DNA of 51,747 nt from the NCBI GenBank assembly GCA_009773515.1, contig WSXX01000030.1, forward strand, positions 1-51,747. The letters are read 5' to 3'. The position numbers and the translations under genes were made by a program. The notes under the pieces are model-generated. The model saw only the letters and a list, made by a program, of their open reading frames with translations. It was not told where the DNA came from and made no database searches. The stretch is from Bacteroidota bacterium (GTDB taxonomy: Bacteria > Bacteroidota > Bacteroidia > Bacteroidales > Lentimicrobiaceae). This document shows, piece by piece, positions 36,020 through 45,173 of the stretch (the first letter of the stretch is position 1; every line of letters starts with the position of its first letter).

Positions 36020-36027
36020 TACCTTTG
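36020..36027 (+). promoter_or_regulatory. -7 box for the thiamine-binding-like gene
   Basis: TACCTTTG on the plus strand fits TAnnTTTG, 34 bases before the ATG at 36062. A -33 element is not clear. Confidence 0.5.
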
Positions 36028-36061
36028 CTACCCATATCATTAACTTTCAAACAAAACAAAC

Positions 36062-36307
36062 ATGAAAATATCTGTCGATATCAGCTACTATCCGCTGAAT
36101 GAAACCTATAAACCACCCATAAAAAAGTTTATCGCGAATCTGAACGAAAACAAAAACCTCGTTATCCGCACAAACACCTTGTCAACTCAGGTTTTCGGCG
36201 AGTTTGATGAAGTGATGTCAACCATTCACAACTGCATGAAGCAGGCTTTTGAATTGCCACATTCGGTATTTGTGATGAAGGTGATAAATGCTGACCTCGA
36301 ATCCTGA
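36062..36307 (+). CDS. MTH1187/YkoF-like thiamine-binding family protein
   Basis: 81 residues, cytoplasmic. The pattern ISYYPL ... (I/V)RTNTLSTQVFGEFDEVMSTI resembles the small ferredoxin-like-fold family PF01910 (MTH1187, YkoF), which binds thiamine or its hydroxymethylpyrimidine part. The match rests on pattern memory and on the TxxTxxxGxxxEVM core. It is shorter than the usual 95-100 residues because the C-terminal strand is brief. It begins the plus-strand run and lies 72 bases upstream of the pnuC-like gene. If the assignment is right, it suggests the transporter may carry a thiamine-type vitamin, although the next kinase gene points to nicotinamide riboside. Confidence 0.65.
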   Translation: MKISVDISYYPLNETYKPPIKKFIANLNENKNLVIRTNTLSTQVFGEFDEVMSTIHNCMKQAFELPHSVFVMKVINADLES

Positions 36308-36379
36308 GGAATCAGAAATTGGTTTAAAACCAACGATTTACGAATTTATTAAAAATCTTTTACCTGTTTCTGAACTTCA

Positions 36380-37012
36380 ATGACCGATTTCTTGATTGTG
36401 ATTCAAAACTACTTTAGCACCAATTGGCTGGAAGCTATAGCTGCAGTGCTGGGTATCGCGAGTGTTTGGTATGCAAGACGCGAGAATATTCTGGTTTTCC
36501 CGACAGGCATTGTGAGCGTGCTTATTTATATTTACATCTGCTTTGTAGCACGATTGTATGCCGATGCCGGAATTCAGGTATTTTATGCCGGAATGAGTGT
36601 TTATGGCTGGTATAACTGGACCCGCAAAACCGGAGATTCTGACAGATTGGCAATAACAGTGAACTCCCGAACTGAACAATTTATCGGAATTGCAGCCACT
36701 TTTGTGCTGTACTGGATCATTCTTGGAATAATCTGGTACTTTAATCAGGACGACATGGTTTATATGCGTTCTTATGTTCCCTGGGTTGATTCTTTTACAA
36801 CTGCAGTTTTCCTTATCGGGATGCTGCTTATGGCACGCAAAAAACTTGAGAACTGGATTTACTGGATCATTGGCAATATCATTTCCATTCCTTTGTATTT
36901 TATTAAAGGACTGGCATTTACAAGTTTTCAGTATCTAATTTTCCTGATTCTGGCTGTTCTTGCATTTATGGAATGGCACAGGCGTTGGATTGAAAGTCAG
37001 AAAGCATGTTGA
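36380..37012 (+). CDS. pnuC: PnuC-family vitamin transporter
   Basis: 210 residues with about seven transmembrane helices, the size of PnuC-type facilitators. Family features include NWLEAIAAVLGIASVWYARREN, FPTGIVSVLIYIYIC, YGWYNWTRK in the central helices, and WIIGNIISIPLYFIKGL near the end. PnuC carries nicotinamide riboside, and close relatives (PnuT) carry thiamine; uptake is driven by phosphorylation of the imported vitamin. The stop overlaps the start of the kinase gene by seven bases, so the two are translationally coupled. The kinase resembles NadR, favouring nicotinamide riboside; the preceding gene favours thiamine. The symbol is therefore provisional. Confidence 0.85.
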   Translation: MTDFLIVIQNYFSTNWLEAIAAVLGIASVWYARRENILVFPTGIVSVLIYIYICFVARLYADAGIQVFYAGMSVYGWYNWTRKTGDSDRLAITVNSRTEQFIGIAATFVLYWIILGIIWYFNQDDMVYMRSYVPWVDSFTTAVFLIGMLLMARKKLENWIYWIIGNIISIPLYFIKGLAFTSFQYLIFLILAVLAFMEWHRRWIESQKAC

Positions 37013-37536
37013 AAAGAATCTCCGTCACCGGGCCTGAGTCAACCGGCAAATCATGGCTGGCAGAAAATCTGGCCAATCGTTTCAATGAGCCATGGGTGCC
37101 GGAATATTCCCGCACTTTCCTGGAAAATCTTAAAGAGCCATATACTTTTGAAAATGTACTGCTTATTGCCAAAGGTCAGTTTAAAGCTGAGGAAACCTTG
37201 GCTAAAAAGGCAAAAGAATATCTGTTTTGTGATACAGATTTTCTGGTTACCCACATCTGGTGTATGGTAAAGTTTGGCAAATCCCATGCATGGATAGAGT
37301 ATATGCTCGAAACCCATCGCTATAGTCATTACCTGCTTTGCAGCCCTGATCTTCCGTGGCAGGCTGATCCGTTGCGGGAACATCCGCATATGCGAAAAGA
37401 ATTGTTCGAAATGTATAAAACTGAGCTCGAAAACAGGAATTTCTCCTTTTCAATTGTTTCTGGTGAAGGTGAAGAACGTTTGCAGGATGCAATTGACTCC
37501 ATCGTAAACTCTGAGAGCATAAAACCCAATCCCTGA
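37006..37536 (+). CDS. NadR-type P-loop kinase (ribosylnicotinamide kinase-like)
   Basis: 176 residues. The Walker A motif GPESTGKS sits at residues 9-16. The body aligns in pattern with the C-terminal kinase domain of E. coli NadR: WVPEYSRTFLE, then CDTDFLVTHIWC (Walker B-like, with acceptor Asp), then HYLLCSPDLPWQADPLREHP (lid). Unlike full NadR it has no HTH and no adenylyltransferase domain. It would phosphorylate nicotinamide riboside as it leaves PnuC, trapping it in the cell. Overlap of seven bases with pnuC supports a dedicated pair. Activity on thiamine instead cannot be excluded. Confidence 0.85.
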   Translation: MLKRISVTGPESTGKSWLAENLANRFNEPWVPEYSRTFLENLKEPYTFENVLLIAKGQFKAEETLAKKAKEYLFCDTDFLVTHIWCMVKFGKSHAWIEYMLETHRYSHYLLCSPDLPWQADPLREHPHMRKELFEMYKTELENRNFSFSIVSGEGEERLQDAIDSIVNSESIKPNP

Positions 37537-37540
37537 TTTA

Positions 37541-37548
37541 TACTTTTG
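37541..37548 (+). promoter_or_regulatory. candidate -7 box for the DMT transporter gene
   Basis: TACTTTTG fits TAnnTTTG, 42 bases upstream of the DMT transporter ATG and just after the kinase stop. No clear -33 element is seen. Confidence 0.4.
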
Positions 37549-37589
37549 AGGTTATCAAATAAAGTAATTCAGAATTCAACTTTCTACCC

Positions 37590-38477
37590 ATGCCTTCCAG
37601 CAAACGCGGTTATTTATACGCATTAATTGCTACCATTTGTGGCTCACTCGTTTACCTTTTCAGCAAAGCTGCACTCAACGATGTAAGCCTGGCTCAGTTT
37701 GGCTTCTGGTGGTTTCTGATTGCCATTTTGTGGAATGGAATGATGTCAGCGCATCCGAAAGGAGGTTTCAGCATTGTAAATTTTACCAGATCCGATTACC
37801 ATTCGCTTTTGCTTATAGGGATTTTTGAAGTTGTAGCAACTGTCAGCTTTTATGCAGCCATTAAAATCACCGACAACCCAACAGTGCCTTCGTTCCTGCG
37901 AAATCTCGAATACCTTTTTGTCACTTTATTGGGAGTCTGGGTACTTTCGGAGCGGTTTACCCTCAAAACAGGAACAGGAGCTCTGCTGATTCTTGCCGGT
38001 GCATTTATTATAAGCTTCCGCGATGCAGGACTCAACGGATTTATGACTGCAACTGCCGGACTAATGTTGGTTTCTACCACATTTTATGCAATTCGTACAC
38101 TGCTGGTAAAAAAACATATCCGTGAAATAAGCCCTGTGGTTCTGGCCCTCAACCGTGCTGTTTTTCTGCTTTTGGTTGCCATCGTTTTTATTATTATTAT
38201 GAAAGATTCTATTTTAATTCCACAAACGGCTTTTTTGAATATTCTGGCCGGTTCATTTGTCGGGCCATTCCTTACCTCTAATTTTCAATATTCGGCATTG
38301 CGCTATATTCCTGCCTCAAAGGCAGCCATTGTGCAAAGTACCACCGGGCTCTTTGTGCTGCTGGGCGCGGTTTTGATGTTTGGCAGTCTGCCAACCCATA
38401 TTCAGATAGCCGGTGGTTTGGTAACTATTGCCGGTGTAGCACTTATGATGCTGAAAGGTAAAGCCGGCGCAAAATAG
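37590..38477 (+). CDS. DMT-superfamily (EamA) transporter
   Basis: 295 residues with ten predicted transmembrane helices formed by two EamA repeats (about 8-138 and 152-290), the standard 10-TM drug/metabolite transporter. The second repeat ends in QIAGGLVTIAGVALMMLKGKAG, a typical EamA tail. It moves a small metabolite across the inner membrane; the substrate is unknown. It follows the vitamin-uptake genes on the same strand but has its own -7 box, so cotranscription is uncertain. Confidence 0.9.
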   Translation: MPSSKRGYLYALIATICGSLVYLFSKAALNDVSLAQFGFWWFLIAILWNGMMSAHPKGGFSIVNFTRSDYHSLLLIGIFEVVATVSFYAAIKITDNPTVPSFLRNLEYLFVTLLGVWVLSERFTLKTGTGALLILAGAFIISFRDAGLNGFMTATAGLMLVSTTFYAIRTLLVKKHIREISPVVLALNRAVFLLLVAIVFIIIMKDSILIPQTAFLNILAGSFVGPFLTSNFQYSALRYIPASKAAIVQSTTGLFVLLGAVLMFGSLPTHIQIAGGLVTIAGVALMMLKGKAGAK

Positions 38478-38798
38478 GTTGAAAAAAAATGCATGATTTC
38501 AAATGAATTGGCACGAAACTTCACCTCTGCCAATACTGAGCAGTAAAAATCCTGTTAAATTCTTGAAGGAGAATACTTCCGCACCTTATCGATTAATTTA
38601 ATGAATTAAGAGCAATAGTTCATAACTTTAATTTACTTAGTAAATCATATAAAAATGTTTTACTACTTTTGGTATGAATAAATTCTTGCATCGGCATTCC
38701 CTGAAACCTTGACGAAAAGAGAAATATTACATTGCTGATTGCTGTTTTTTATTTATTGTGCTTCTAAAAACTTTGCGATAAATAGAACTTTATAAAGT
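38478..38798. other. 321-base gap without a gene
   Basis: AT-rich intergenic DNA between the DMT gene and the disrupted sensor kinase. It contains TACTTTTG at 38664-38671, a possible -7 box 128 bases before the kinase ATG. No ORF, clear terminator or RNA gene was found. Confidence 0.6.
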
Positions 38799-39992
38799 AT
38801 GGACAAAAATAACGCAATCAGAATTGCAGAAGAATTAACTCAGGAGCGAAAATTATATTCTGATCTGGCCAATGCATTGCCTGCTGGCATTTACCGTATT
38901 CGGGTCTTTAATAAAATGTCATTAGAGGAAAAAAGCTGGGCAAGTTCAAAAGATGCACCATATATAATTGAATTTGTTAACAAACGTTTCTGTGAAATAC
39001 TGGATATAGAAATGCATGAATTTGAATCTAATCCGGGCATTGTCAGTGAACTTGTATTTGAAGATGACAAAGCAGAATTTGTGCAGAAGAATATTGAAGC
39101 CAACCTCAATCTGACTCCTTTTTCATAGGAGTGCCGTATGAAGAAAAAGGATGAACTGATATGGACTCATTTTGAATCAATTCCACGGGTGCTGGCAAAT
39201 AATGATATTATCTGGACAGGCACTCTCAACGATATAACTGAACGAAAAAACGTAGAACAACTTATTATTTCTCAGAATCAGGAACTAAAAAAGCTAAACG
39301 CTGAAAAAGACAAATTCTTCTCTGTTATAGCCCATGATCTGAAAAGCCCTGTCAGTGCTATTTTAGGCTTTAGCGAACATTTGATGGAATCAGTCGAAGA
39401 TAAAGACTATGATCAAATTAAAGAATTTGCCGGCATTATTCTGCTGTCAACCAAAAGAGCGATGAGTTTGCTGATAAATTTAATGGAGTGGTCGCAGTCC
39501 CAATCAGGCAGAATGGCATTCAATCCTGAATCTTTCGAATTAAATACCGTTATCAAGGAAGTAATATTATTATTTAACTATAATGCTGAGCAAAAATCTA
39601 TCAGCATAATAAACACACTTGAGACTGAGCTCTGGATAAAAGCCGATAAAAGAATGATTGGTTCTGTGCTTAGAAATCTGATTTCTAATGCGCTGAAATT
39701 CACAAACCCTGGAGGAATAATTACAATAACATCTGTCCTGAAAAAGGAAGATTTAGTTATTTCTGTATCTGATACCGGTGTTGGAATTTCAAAAGTGAGG
39801 ATGGGAAAGTTGTTCTGTATCAGCGAATCTTCTTCTACGCAGGGTACTCAAAAAGAGAAAGGAACAGGTCTGGGACTGATTCTGTCTAAAGAGTTTATTG
39901 AAAAGCATAATGGAAAAATATGGGCAGAAAGTACAGTAGGAGAAGGCACTGTTATTAGTTTTTCATTGCCTTTTATTGACGGGAAAATATAG
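38799..39992 (+). pseudogene. PAS-domain sensor histidine kinase interrupted by an in-frame TAG
   Basis: One 397-codon reading frame is broken by a TAG at 39126-39128 and nothing else. The upstream part (109 residues) is the first half of a PAS domain. The downstream part stays in the same frame and finishes the PAS (KKKDELIWTHFESIP ... GTLNDITERK), then has HisKA with the acceptor His in FFSVIAHDLKSPV and HATPase (NLISNALKF, DTGVGI, GTGLGL). PAS_3 domains normally read PF(R/S)WExR here, so the lost residue is very probably Trp (TGG to TAG). The change created AGGAG (39127-39131), seven bases before an ATG at 39138, so a kinase lacking half its sensor could be made by reinitiation. There is no receiver domain or membrane helix. 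Confidence 0.85.
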
Positions 39993-40250
39993 CCGGTTCA
40001 TCAGATTTTATTTCCGGTATAAAATTTTGATGTTGATATGCGCAATTATCATTGAAAGATACGCACTTCGATTTGTGCTGATATATGTTTCTGCGAAAAT
40101 TATCAAATAGATGTCTGTGTAAGCTTTTTTGTTCCAAAAGTTGCTACATTTGGTTCCAAAATCAGAATAACCCGAAGCGATACGTTTCAGATTGTCTGGC
40201 AGTGTTTTGTGTCAGACTTCAGTTAAGTTGAAGAAAATAAACTAAATATA

Positions 40251-42101
40251 ATGATCAGACTGCTATTAAGAAATCTGCTGTTATTGGTTTTTACTATTTT
40301 ACAACTGGCAACCGTGGCACAGGTTTCTGATGCCGAACTTTTACTCCAGGAAACATCGGTTGAGATCGGCAATAACAGGCTAACAAAGAATTATTATTAT
40401 GAAATCAGAATCAACAACAGGGCTGGCGAAAAATATACCAAAATATCAATACCTTATTCCAAGCTCATCAAAGCAGGAAATATTGATGCATTTATTAAAG
40501 ATTCAAATGGTTTAGTAGTTAAAAGACTAAAAAAAAGTGAAATTGTTGAAAAAAGCCTGATTGCCGAATTTTCGTTTTACGAAGATGATTTCGTGAAGGA
40601 ATTTACGCTAAAACATAATTCGTATCCCTATTCCATTGTTTATTCTTATCAGATTCAGCAACAGGAATTTCTATACATAGATGATTGGGTTCCGATTATC
40701 GATGAAAAAGTTCCGACATTAAATGCCAGATTGAAAGTTCTTGCTCCGTTGAACTACAATATGACATATGTAAACCGCTTTGTGAAAGAACCTGAAATTG
40801 ATACAGTCAATGGCAACGTTTTATATCAATGGCAGGCAAGTTATACTGATTTGATAAAACCGGAAGTATGGTCTCCGGCAATGAATGATTTATTTCCGGC
40901 TGTTGCAATTACACCCGAAATATTTAGTTTCGAAGAGCAAGGTTCTTTGAAAGACTGGATTTCATACGGAAACTGGGAGTATAATCTATTGAAAGGATTA
41001 AATGAAATACCAGATACTGAAAAAAGCAAAATAACATCGCTTATCAAAGACATTCACGATGAAAAGGAAAAAATCAAAACTTTATTTCACTATTTGCAGG
41101 ATGAAACCAGATATATCAATATTACCATAGGAACGGGCGGACTAAAGCCTTATCCTGCTGCTTATGTTGCACAAAACAAATATGGTGATTGCAAAGCCCT
41201 GACCAATTACTTTAAGGCCGTGCTTGAATATGTCGGAATCAAGTCATATTACACCAATGTGCATGCCGGAAATCCGGTTAAAACGATCAACCGGAATTTT
41301 CCTTCTCAACAATTTAACCATGTGATTCTTTTTGTTCCTTTAAAAGATGAAGATTTATGGTTGGATTGCACAAGCGATGGCCCGTTTGATTATTTAGGCA
41401 CTTTTACTCAAAACAGAGATGTACTGGTAATTGATCACAACAAAAGTTATTTTGATATAACTCCGGCATTACAACCCGCAGATGTTCTTGAAACACGCAG
41501 AATTGAAATTGAATATGGTTCAAGAGAGGCGAAAGTAAATTTCCGGGGAACCTACAAAGGCAATTTATTTGAAACGCTTCAGCAAGTGGATAAAGACTTC
41601 AGCAGTGCTGAAAAATCAAGAATTGTGCGCAATTTTCTGGTTGAAGACGGGCTTCAGTTAAATGATTATCAGATTACAACGCATAACAGAGATTCACTGA
41701 AGATTGAATTGGCATATCAGGCTGTTTCGCAACAAATCTATAAACATTACGGCAACGATATTCTAGCGGGTAATATTGCTTTTCCGTTGCTTAATCCAGG
41801 GAAACCCAAGGACAGGAAGTTACCTGTTCAGATAGACTATCCTGTTTATAAAATTGACACTTTGATTTATCAAATACCGACGGGCTATAAATTCAGTCAA
41901 AATTTTAAAAAAACTGAAGTGTCCGGGAAATACGGAAATTACAGCTTCAACGTATTTGAAGAAAACGGAAAATTGGTTGTGGTAAAAAGCCTGTTGGTTT
42001 TTGCAGGGAACTATCCCGTTTCAGAATATGAAGATTTTTACAGATTCTACGATCAGATTACAGCAACAGAGAATAAAACACATTTTTCATTTTATAAATA
42101 A
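40251..42101 (+). CDS. DUF3857/transglutaminase-like protein with intact triad
   Basis: 616 residues. Signal peptide 1-23 (ATVAQ), DUF3857 beta domain (about 45-220), transglutaminase-like core (about 260-400) and a C-terminal beta domain. The catalytic triad is complete: C314 in KYGDCKAL, H357 in FNHVILF, D372 in WLDCTSDG. These proteins are found in the periplasm of many Bacteroidota; what they crosslink or cleave is unknown. It is followed by a paralogue that starts ten bases after its stop, so the two are cotranscribed. The 258-base gap upstream contains TACATTTG (about 40145), a possible distant -7 box. Confidence 0.88.
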   Translation: MIRLLLRNLLLLVFTILQLATVAQVSDAELLLQETSVEIGNNRLTKNYYYEIRINNRAGEKYTKISIPYSKLIKAGNIDAFIKDSNGLVVKRLKKSEIVEKSLIAEFSFYEDDFVKEFTLKHNSYPYSIVYSYQIQQQEFLYIDDWVPIIDEKVPTLNARLKVLAPLNYNMTYVNRFVKEPEIDTVNGNVLYQWQASYTDLIKPEVWSPAMNDLFPAVAITPEIFSFEEQGSLKDWISYGNWEYNLLKGLNEIPDTEKSKITSLIKDIHDEKEKIKTLFHYLQDETRYINITIGTGGLKPYPAAYVAQNKYGDCKALTNYFKAVLEYVGIKSYYTNVHAGNPVKTINRNFPSQQFNHVILFVPLKDEDLWLDCTSDGPFDYLGTFTQNRDVLVIDHNKSYFDITPALQPADVLETRRIEIEYGSREAKVNFRGTYKGNLFETLQQVDKDFSSAEKSRIVRNFLVEDGLQLNDYQITTHNRDSLKIELAYQAVSQQIYKHYGNDILAGNIAFPLLNPGKPKDRKLPVQIDYPVYKIDTLIYQIPTGYKFSQNFKKTEVSGKYGNYSFNVFEENGKLVVVKSLLVFAGNYPVSEYEDFYRFYDQITATENKTHFSFYK

Positions 42102-42111
42102 ACCTTTAACA

Positions 42112-44085
42112 ATGAATAAATTACATCTCACATTTGCCCTTTTTATCATTTTTGCTCTTTCTGCCCGCGCTCAGAATTTTTCGAAAGAGTTTAAAAAAGT
42201 TGGCAGAGACGAAATTGAACTTAAACAGTATGCCCCTGATAAAAATGCAGAAGCTGTTGTTCTCTTCGATTTTGGTAAATCATATTTTGTACGTTCTGAT
42301 AATTCGTTCGAAGTTATATTTGAAAGAACAACAAGAATAAAGATTCTATCTGAAGCTGGCATTAAATGGGCTCAGGTTGAAATTCCATTTTATCAGGAAG
42401 GTGGTGTTTTCGAGAAAGTATATGATATTGAAGCTTATACGCATAACTTTGAAAACGGACATTTGGTAAGTACCCGTTTTAATGATTCTGAAACATACAA
42501 TGAGAAGCTGAACAATTCCTGGAATCTGAAAAAGTTTGCTATGCCGAATGTTAAAGAAGGTTCTGTTATAGAGTACAAATATAAAATCAGCTCACAATAT
42601 ACCTTCAACCTGCGCGATTGGGAGTTTCAATGGAGAATTCCGGTTGTTTACAGCGAATATGAAGTGAAAATGATCCCATTTTATGAATACACCTGGTTAT
42701 TGCAGGGCGCAAACAGATTTGATGCTCAGACTTCAGCGGCTGAAGATGGCTTAGATAACCAATTTGGCGGAGTTTCGTATAAGAATATGGTGCATAAGTA
42801 TATTATGAAAAATATGCCTGCATTCAGCAGTGAAGAGTTTCTGACTTCGATAAACGATTATATCGTCAAGCTTGATTTTCAGCTGGCAAAAATAAATTAT
42901 CCGAATGGAGTTAGTATGGATATATTAACAACATGGGAGGAAATGATTAAAGAATTGCTAAAACATGAGGATTTTGGCAAGTACATCAAAAAATCAGCAA
43001 AACTGGCTGCAAAACTGTTTGAAGCTGAAAGCCCCGGCTTAAAAACGGAAAAGGAGAAGTTTGACTTTGTGCTGGATTACGTAAAAAGCAATTATAACTG
43101 GAATAAGAACAATGGGAAATATGCTTCCAAATCGCCAAACAAGTTAATGGCTGAAAAGAATGGCAGCAGTGCTGATATCAATCTGTTTACCATCGGATTA
43201 CTCAATGCCCTGGATATTGATGCCAGGCCTGTAATAATCAGTACCCGCGATAATGGGAAGATTAAATACAACTATCCATACGCACATTTTTTCAACTATG
43301 TGATTATTCTGGCTGAAGTTGACGGTGAGTCAGTTTTATCTGACGCTACCGAGGTCATGGGGCAAAACAACCGGATTCCTTCAAGATGTATTAATGACAG
43401 AGGTTTGGTCATTAATGAAGGCAAAGTTGATTGGGTAGGCCTGGAATGTATGTTTCCTTCGCTGATAAAAACCGATATCCACATTGAAGAACCCATCAAT
43501 GGAACTTCACAGGCCGGTATTTCTATCGAAGCAACCGAATATGATGGTTTGCATTACCGGAATAATTATACCGACAATATTGAAACTATCAGGAAATTAA
43601 TTGAAACCCAGGATAATACAATTGTCGAGAATACCATCAGGGTTGAGAATCAGTTGAATGTTGAAAAACCATACATTCTTACTTACAAACAGGAAGTTGA
43701 ACCATTGATTGTTAACGAGAAGTTATATATTTCACCTTTTTTGAATCAAACAATTTCTGATAATCCTTTAAAACAGAAGGAGCGCACTTATCCCATTGAT
43801 ATGACAAACCCGAAAAAGCGGGTTTTTGTTTCAACCATTGATATTCCGGAGGGTTATCAGGTTGAAAGCCTGCCCATGGAACAAACAATCAAGGATCCTT
43901 TATTTGAAATGATTTATAATGCAACTGCTGAAGAAGGCAAGATTAAAGTTAGCTTCGAATATTCGTTTAACAAAGCTGTGTTTGCAGCAACTGATTTTTC
44001 GAAAATCAGGTTTTACTTTAATGAGATTGTGAAAAAGGGAAATGAAAAAATAGTGTTTTCCAAAAAGACAGCAGAAGTCAATTAA
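42112..44085 (+). CDS. DUF3857/transglutaminase-like protein with degenerate triad
   Basis: 657 residues from the ATG at 42112, chosen because it opens directly into a signal peptide (1-20, SARAQ); an in-frame ATG at 42001 lies inside the upstream gene. The layout matches the preceding protein: DUF3857 domain, transglutaminase-like core, C-terminal beta domain. The aligned triad positions are S353 (GSSADINL, Cys in the paralogue), Y396 (FNYVIIL, His in the paralogue) and D411, so it is probably not a catalytic transglutaminase. Its conservation in tandem suggests a binding or partner role. A terminator follows. Confidence 0.88.
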   Translation: MNKLHLTFALFIIFALSARAQNFSKEFKKVGRDEIELKQYAPDKNAEAVVLFDFGKSYFVRSDNSFEVIFERTTRIKILSEAGIKWAQVEIPFYQEGGVFEKVYDIEAYTHNFENGHLVSTRFNDSETYNEKLNNSWNLKKFAMPNVKEGSVIEYKYKISSQYTFNLRDWEFQWRIPVVYSEYEVKMIPFYEYTWLLQGANRFDAQTSAAEDGLDNQFGGVSYKNMVHKYIMKNMPAFSSEEFLTSINDYIVKLDFQLAKINYPNGVSMDILTTWEEMIKELLKHEDFGKYIKKSAKLAAKLFEAESPGLKTEKEKFDFVLDYVKSNYNWNKNNGKYASKSPNKLMAEKNGSSADINLFTIGLLNALDIDARPVIISTRDNGKIKYNYPYAHFFNYVIILAEVDGESVLSDATEVMGQNNRIPSRCINDRGLVINEGKVDWVGLECMFPSLIKTDIHIEEPINGTSQAGISIEATEYDGLHYRNNYTDNIETIRKLIETQDNTIVENTIRVENQLNVEKPYILTYKQEVEPLIVNEKLYISPFLNQTISDNPLKQKERTYPIDMTNPKKRVFVSTIDIPEGYQVESLPMEQTIKDPLFEMIYNATAEEGKIKVSFEYSFNKAVFAATDFSKIRFYFNEIVKKGNEKIVFSKKTAEVN

Positions 44086-44104
44086 GCAAAATTTTTGATT
44101 AAAT

Positions 44105-44142
44105 AATCCTGTCCAACGTTAAAGTAGGGCAGGATTGTTTGT
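44105..44142 (+). terminator. terminator after the DUF3857 pair
   Basis: AATCCTGTCC (44105-44114) pairs with GGGCAGGATT (44127-44136), with one mismatch and a 12-base loop, and is followed by GTTTGTTT. It lies 20 bases after the stop codon. Confidence 0.75.
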
Positions 44143-44208
44143 TTAACAGACACAACAGCATAATATTTATTTTCAGGCGATGATAAATTACTGAAGAATG
44201 GCTTTTTG

Positions 44209-44216
44209 TATCTTTG
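44209..44216 (+). promoter_or_regulatory. -7 box for the ABC transporter operon
   Basis: TATCTTTG fits TAnnTTTG, 33 bases upstream of the chosen ATG of the ATPase gene. It also argues against the in-frame ATG at 44214, which would overlap the box. Confidence 0.5.
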
Positions 44217-44249
44217 ACCGGAATACTTATCAACACGCATTCTCAACCC

Positions 44250-45173
44250 ATGAAAACAATATTGAAAGTAAGTTCATTAAACAAAAGTTTTATGAACGTA
44301 CAGGCTGTCAGCAACATATCATTCTCGCTGGAGGAAGGGGATATTTTTGCATTCCTCGGGCCAAACGGAGCAGGTAAAACCACCACCTTGCGATTGCTTC
44401 TGAACATCATAAAAGCCGACAGCGGTGAAATTACATGGAATGTGAATGGCAGCGGAGGCGCGTTACCTCAGCCGGAAAATATCGGCTATCTGCCCGAAGA
44501 GCGCGGACTTTATCTCGATATACCGGTTATCAGATCGCTGGTTTACCTTGCTTCCATCAGAGGCATGGATCCTTCAAAGGCCAGAATTTCAGCTATGGAA
44601 TGGTTGGAAAGACTCGACCTGGCCGGAAGAGCCCAGGAAAAACTACAGGCTTTGTCGAAAGGCAATCAGCAAAAGATTCAATTTGTGGCATCAATTCTTC
44701 ACAAACCAAAATTTGCCATTCTTGATGAGCCTTTCTCTGGACTCGATCCCGTAAATCAGGAAAAATTTATTGATTATATCAAGGAAATCAATAAACAGGG
44801 AACCACCATTTTGTTGAGTGCCCATCAAATGTCGTTGGTGGAAAAAATTGCCAATAAGGTTTTTCTGATCAATGCCGGTCAGCAGGTTTATAACGGTTCT
44901 TTATCAGGAATTTATGATGCTTTCGGTAAGAAACAGGTGATAGACCTGCTGTTTAAATCAGCAATGGATGAGTCTGTTTTTCAGAAATTATCAGATGTAG
45001 AAAGTATAAACAAAGCTGATGATAATCGTATGATCCTCACATTCCGGCAAGATACAGATATGAACAAAGCTTTGTCGGAACTTGCTGAAATTGAAGGCAT
45101 AAGCAGTATTACCAGCCACAAACCCGACCTCCACGAAATATTTCTTCAACTTGTAAAAACGCATAAGCAATGA
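44250..45173 (+). CDS. ABC transporter ATP-binding protein (NatA-like)
   Basis: 307 residues from the ATG at 44250; the ATG at 44214 falls inside the promoter box. Walker A GPNGAGKTTT (about 38-47), Q-loop region, signature LSKGNQQKIQ, Walker B FAILDEPFSGLDP and switch His in LLSAHQMS are all present. The C-terminal extension of about 80 residues (DUF4162-type) is typical of ATPases serving ABC-2 permeases. It powers export of an unknown substrate. The stop overlaps the permease start (ATGA), so the two subunits are coupled. Confidence 0.92.
   Translation: MKTILKVSSLNKSFMNVQAVSNISFSLEEGDIFAFLGPNGAGKTTTLRLLLNIIKADSGEITWNVNGSGGALPQPENIGYLPEERGLYLDIPVIRSLVYLASIRGMDPSKARISAMEWLERLDLAGRAQEKLQALSKGNQQKIQFVASILHKPKFAILDEPFSGLDPVNQEKFIDYIKEINKQGTTILLSAHQMSLVEKIANKVFLINAGQQVYNGSLSGIYDAFGKKQVIDLLFKSAMDESVFQKLSDVESINKADDNRMILTFRQDTDMNKALSELAEIEGISSITSHKPDLHEIFLQLVKTHKQ

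Noticed and set aside
35968-36062. TPP riboswitch upstream of the thiamine-binding-like gene
   Set aside because: The gap is only 93 bases, is filled with two divergent promoter boxes, and shows no recognisable THI-box core.
38799-39128. A separate small gene of 109 codons
   Set aside because: It is only the first half of a PAS domain and continues in the same frame after a single TAG, so it belongs to the kinase pseudogene.
42001-42111. Start of the second DUF3857 gene at 42001
   Set aside because: This stretch is the 3' end of the upstream gene in another frame. The signal peptide begins at 42112.
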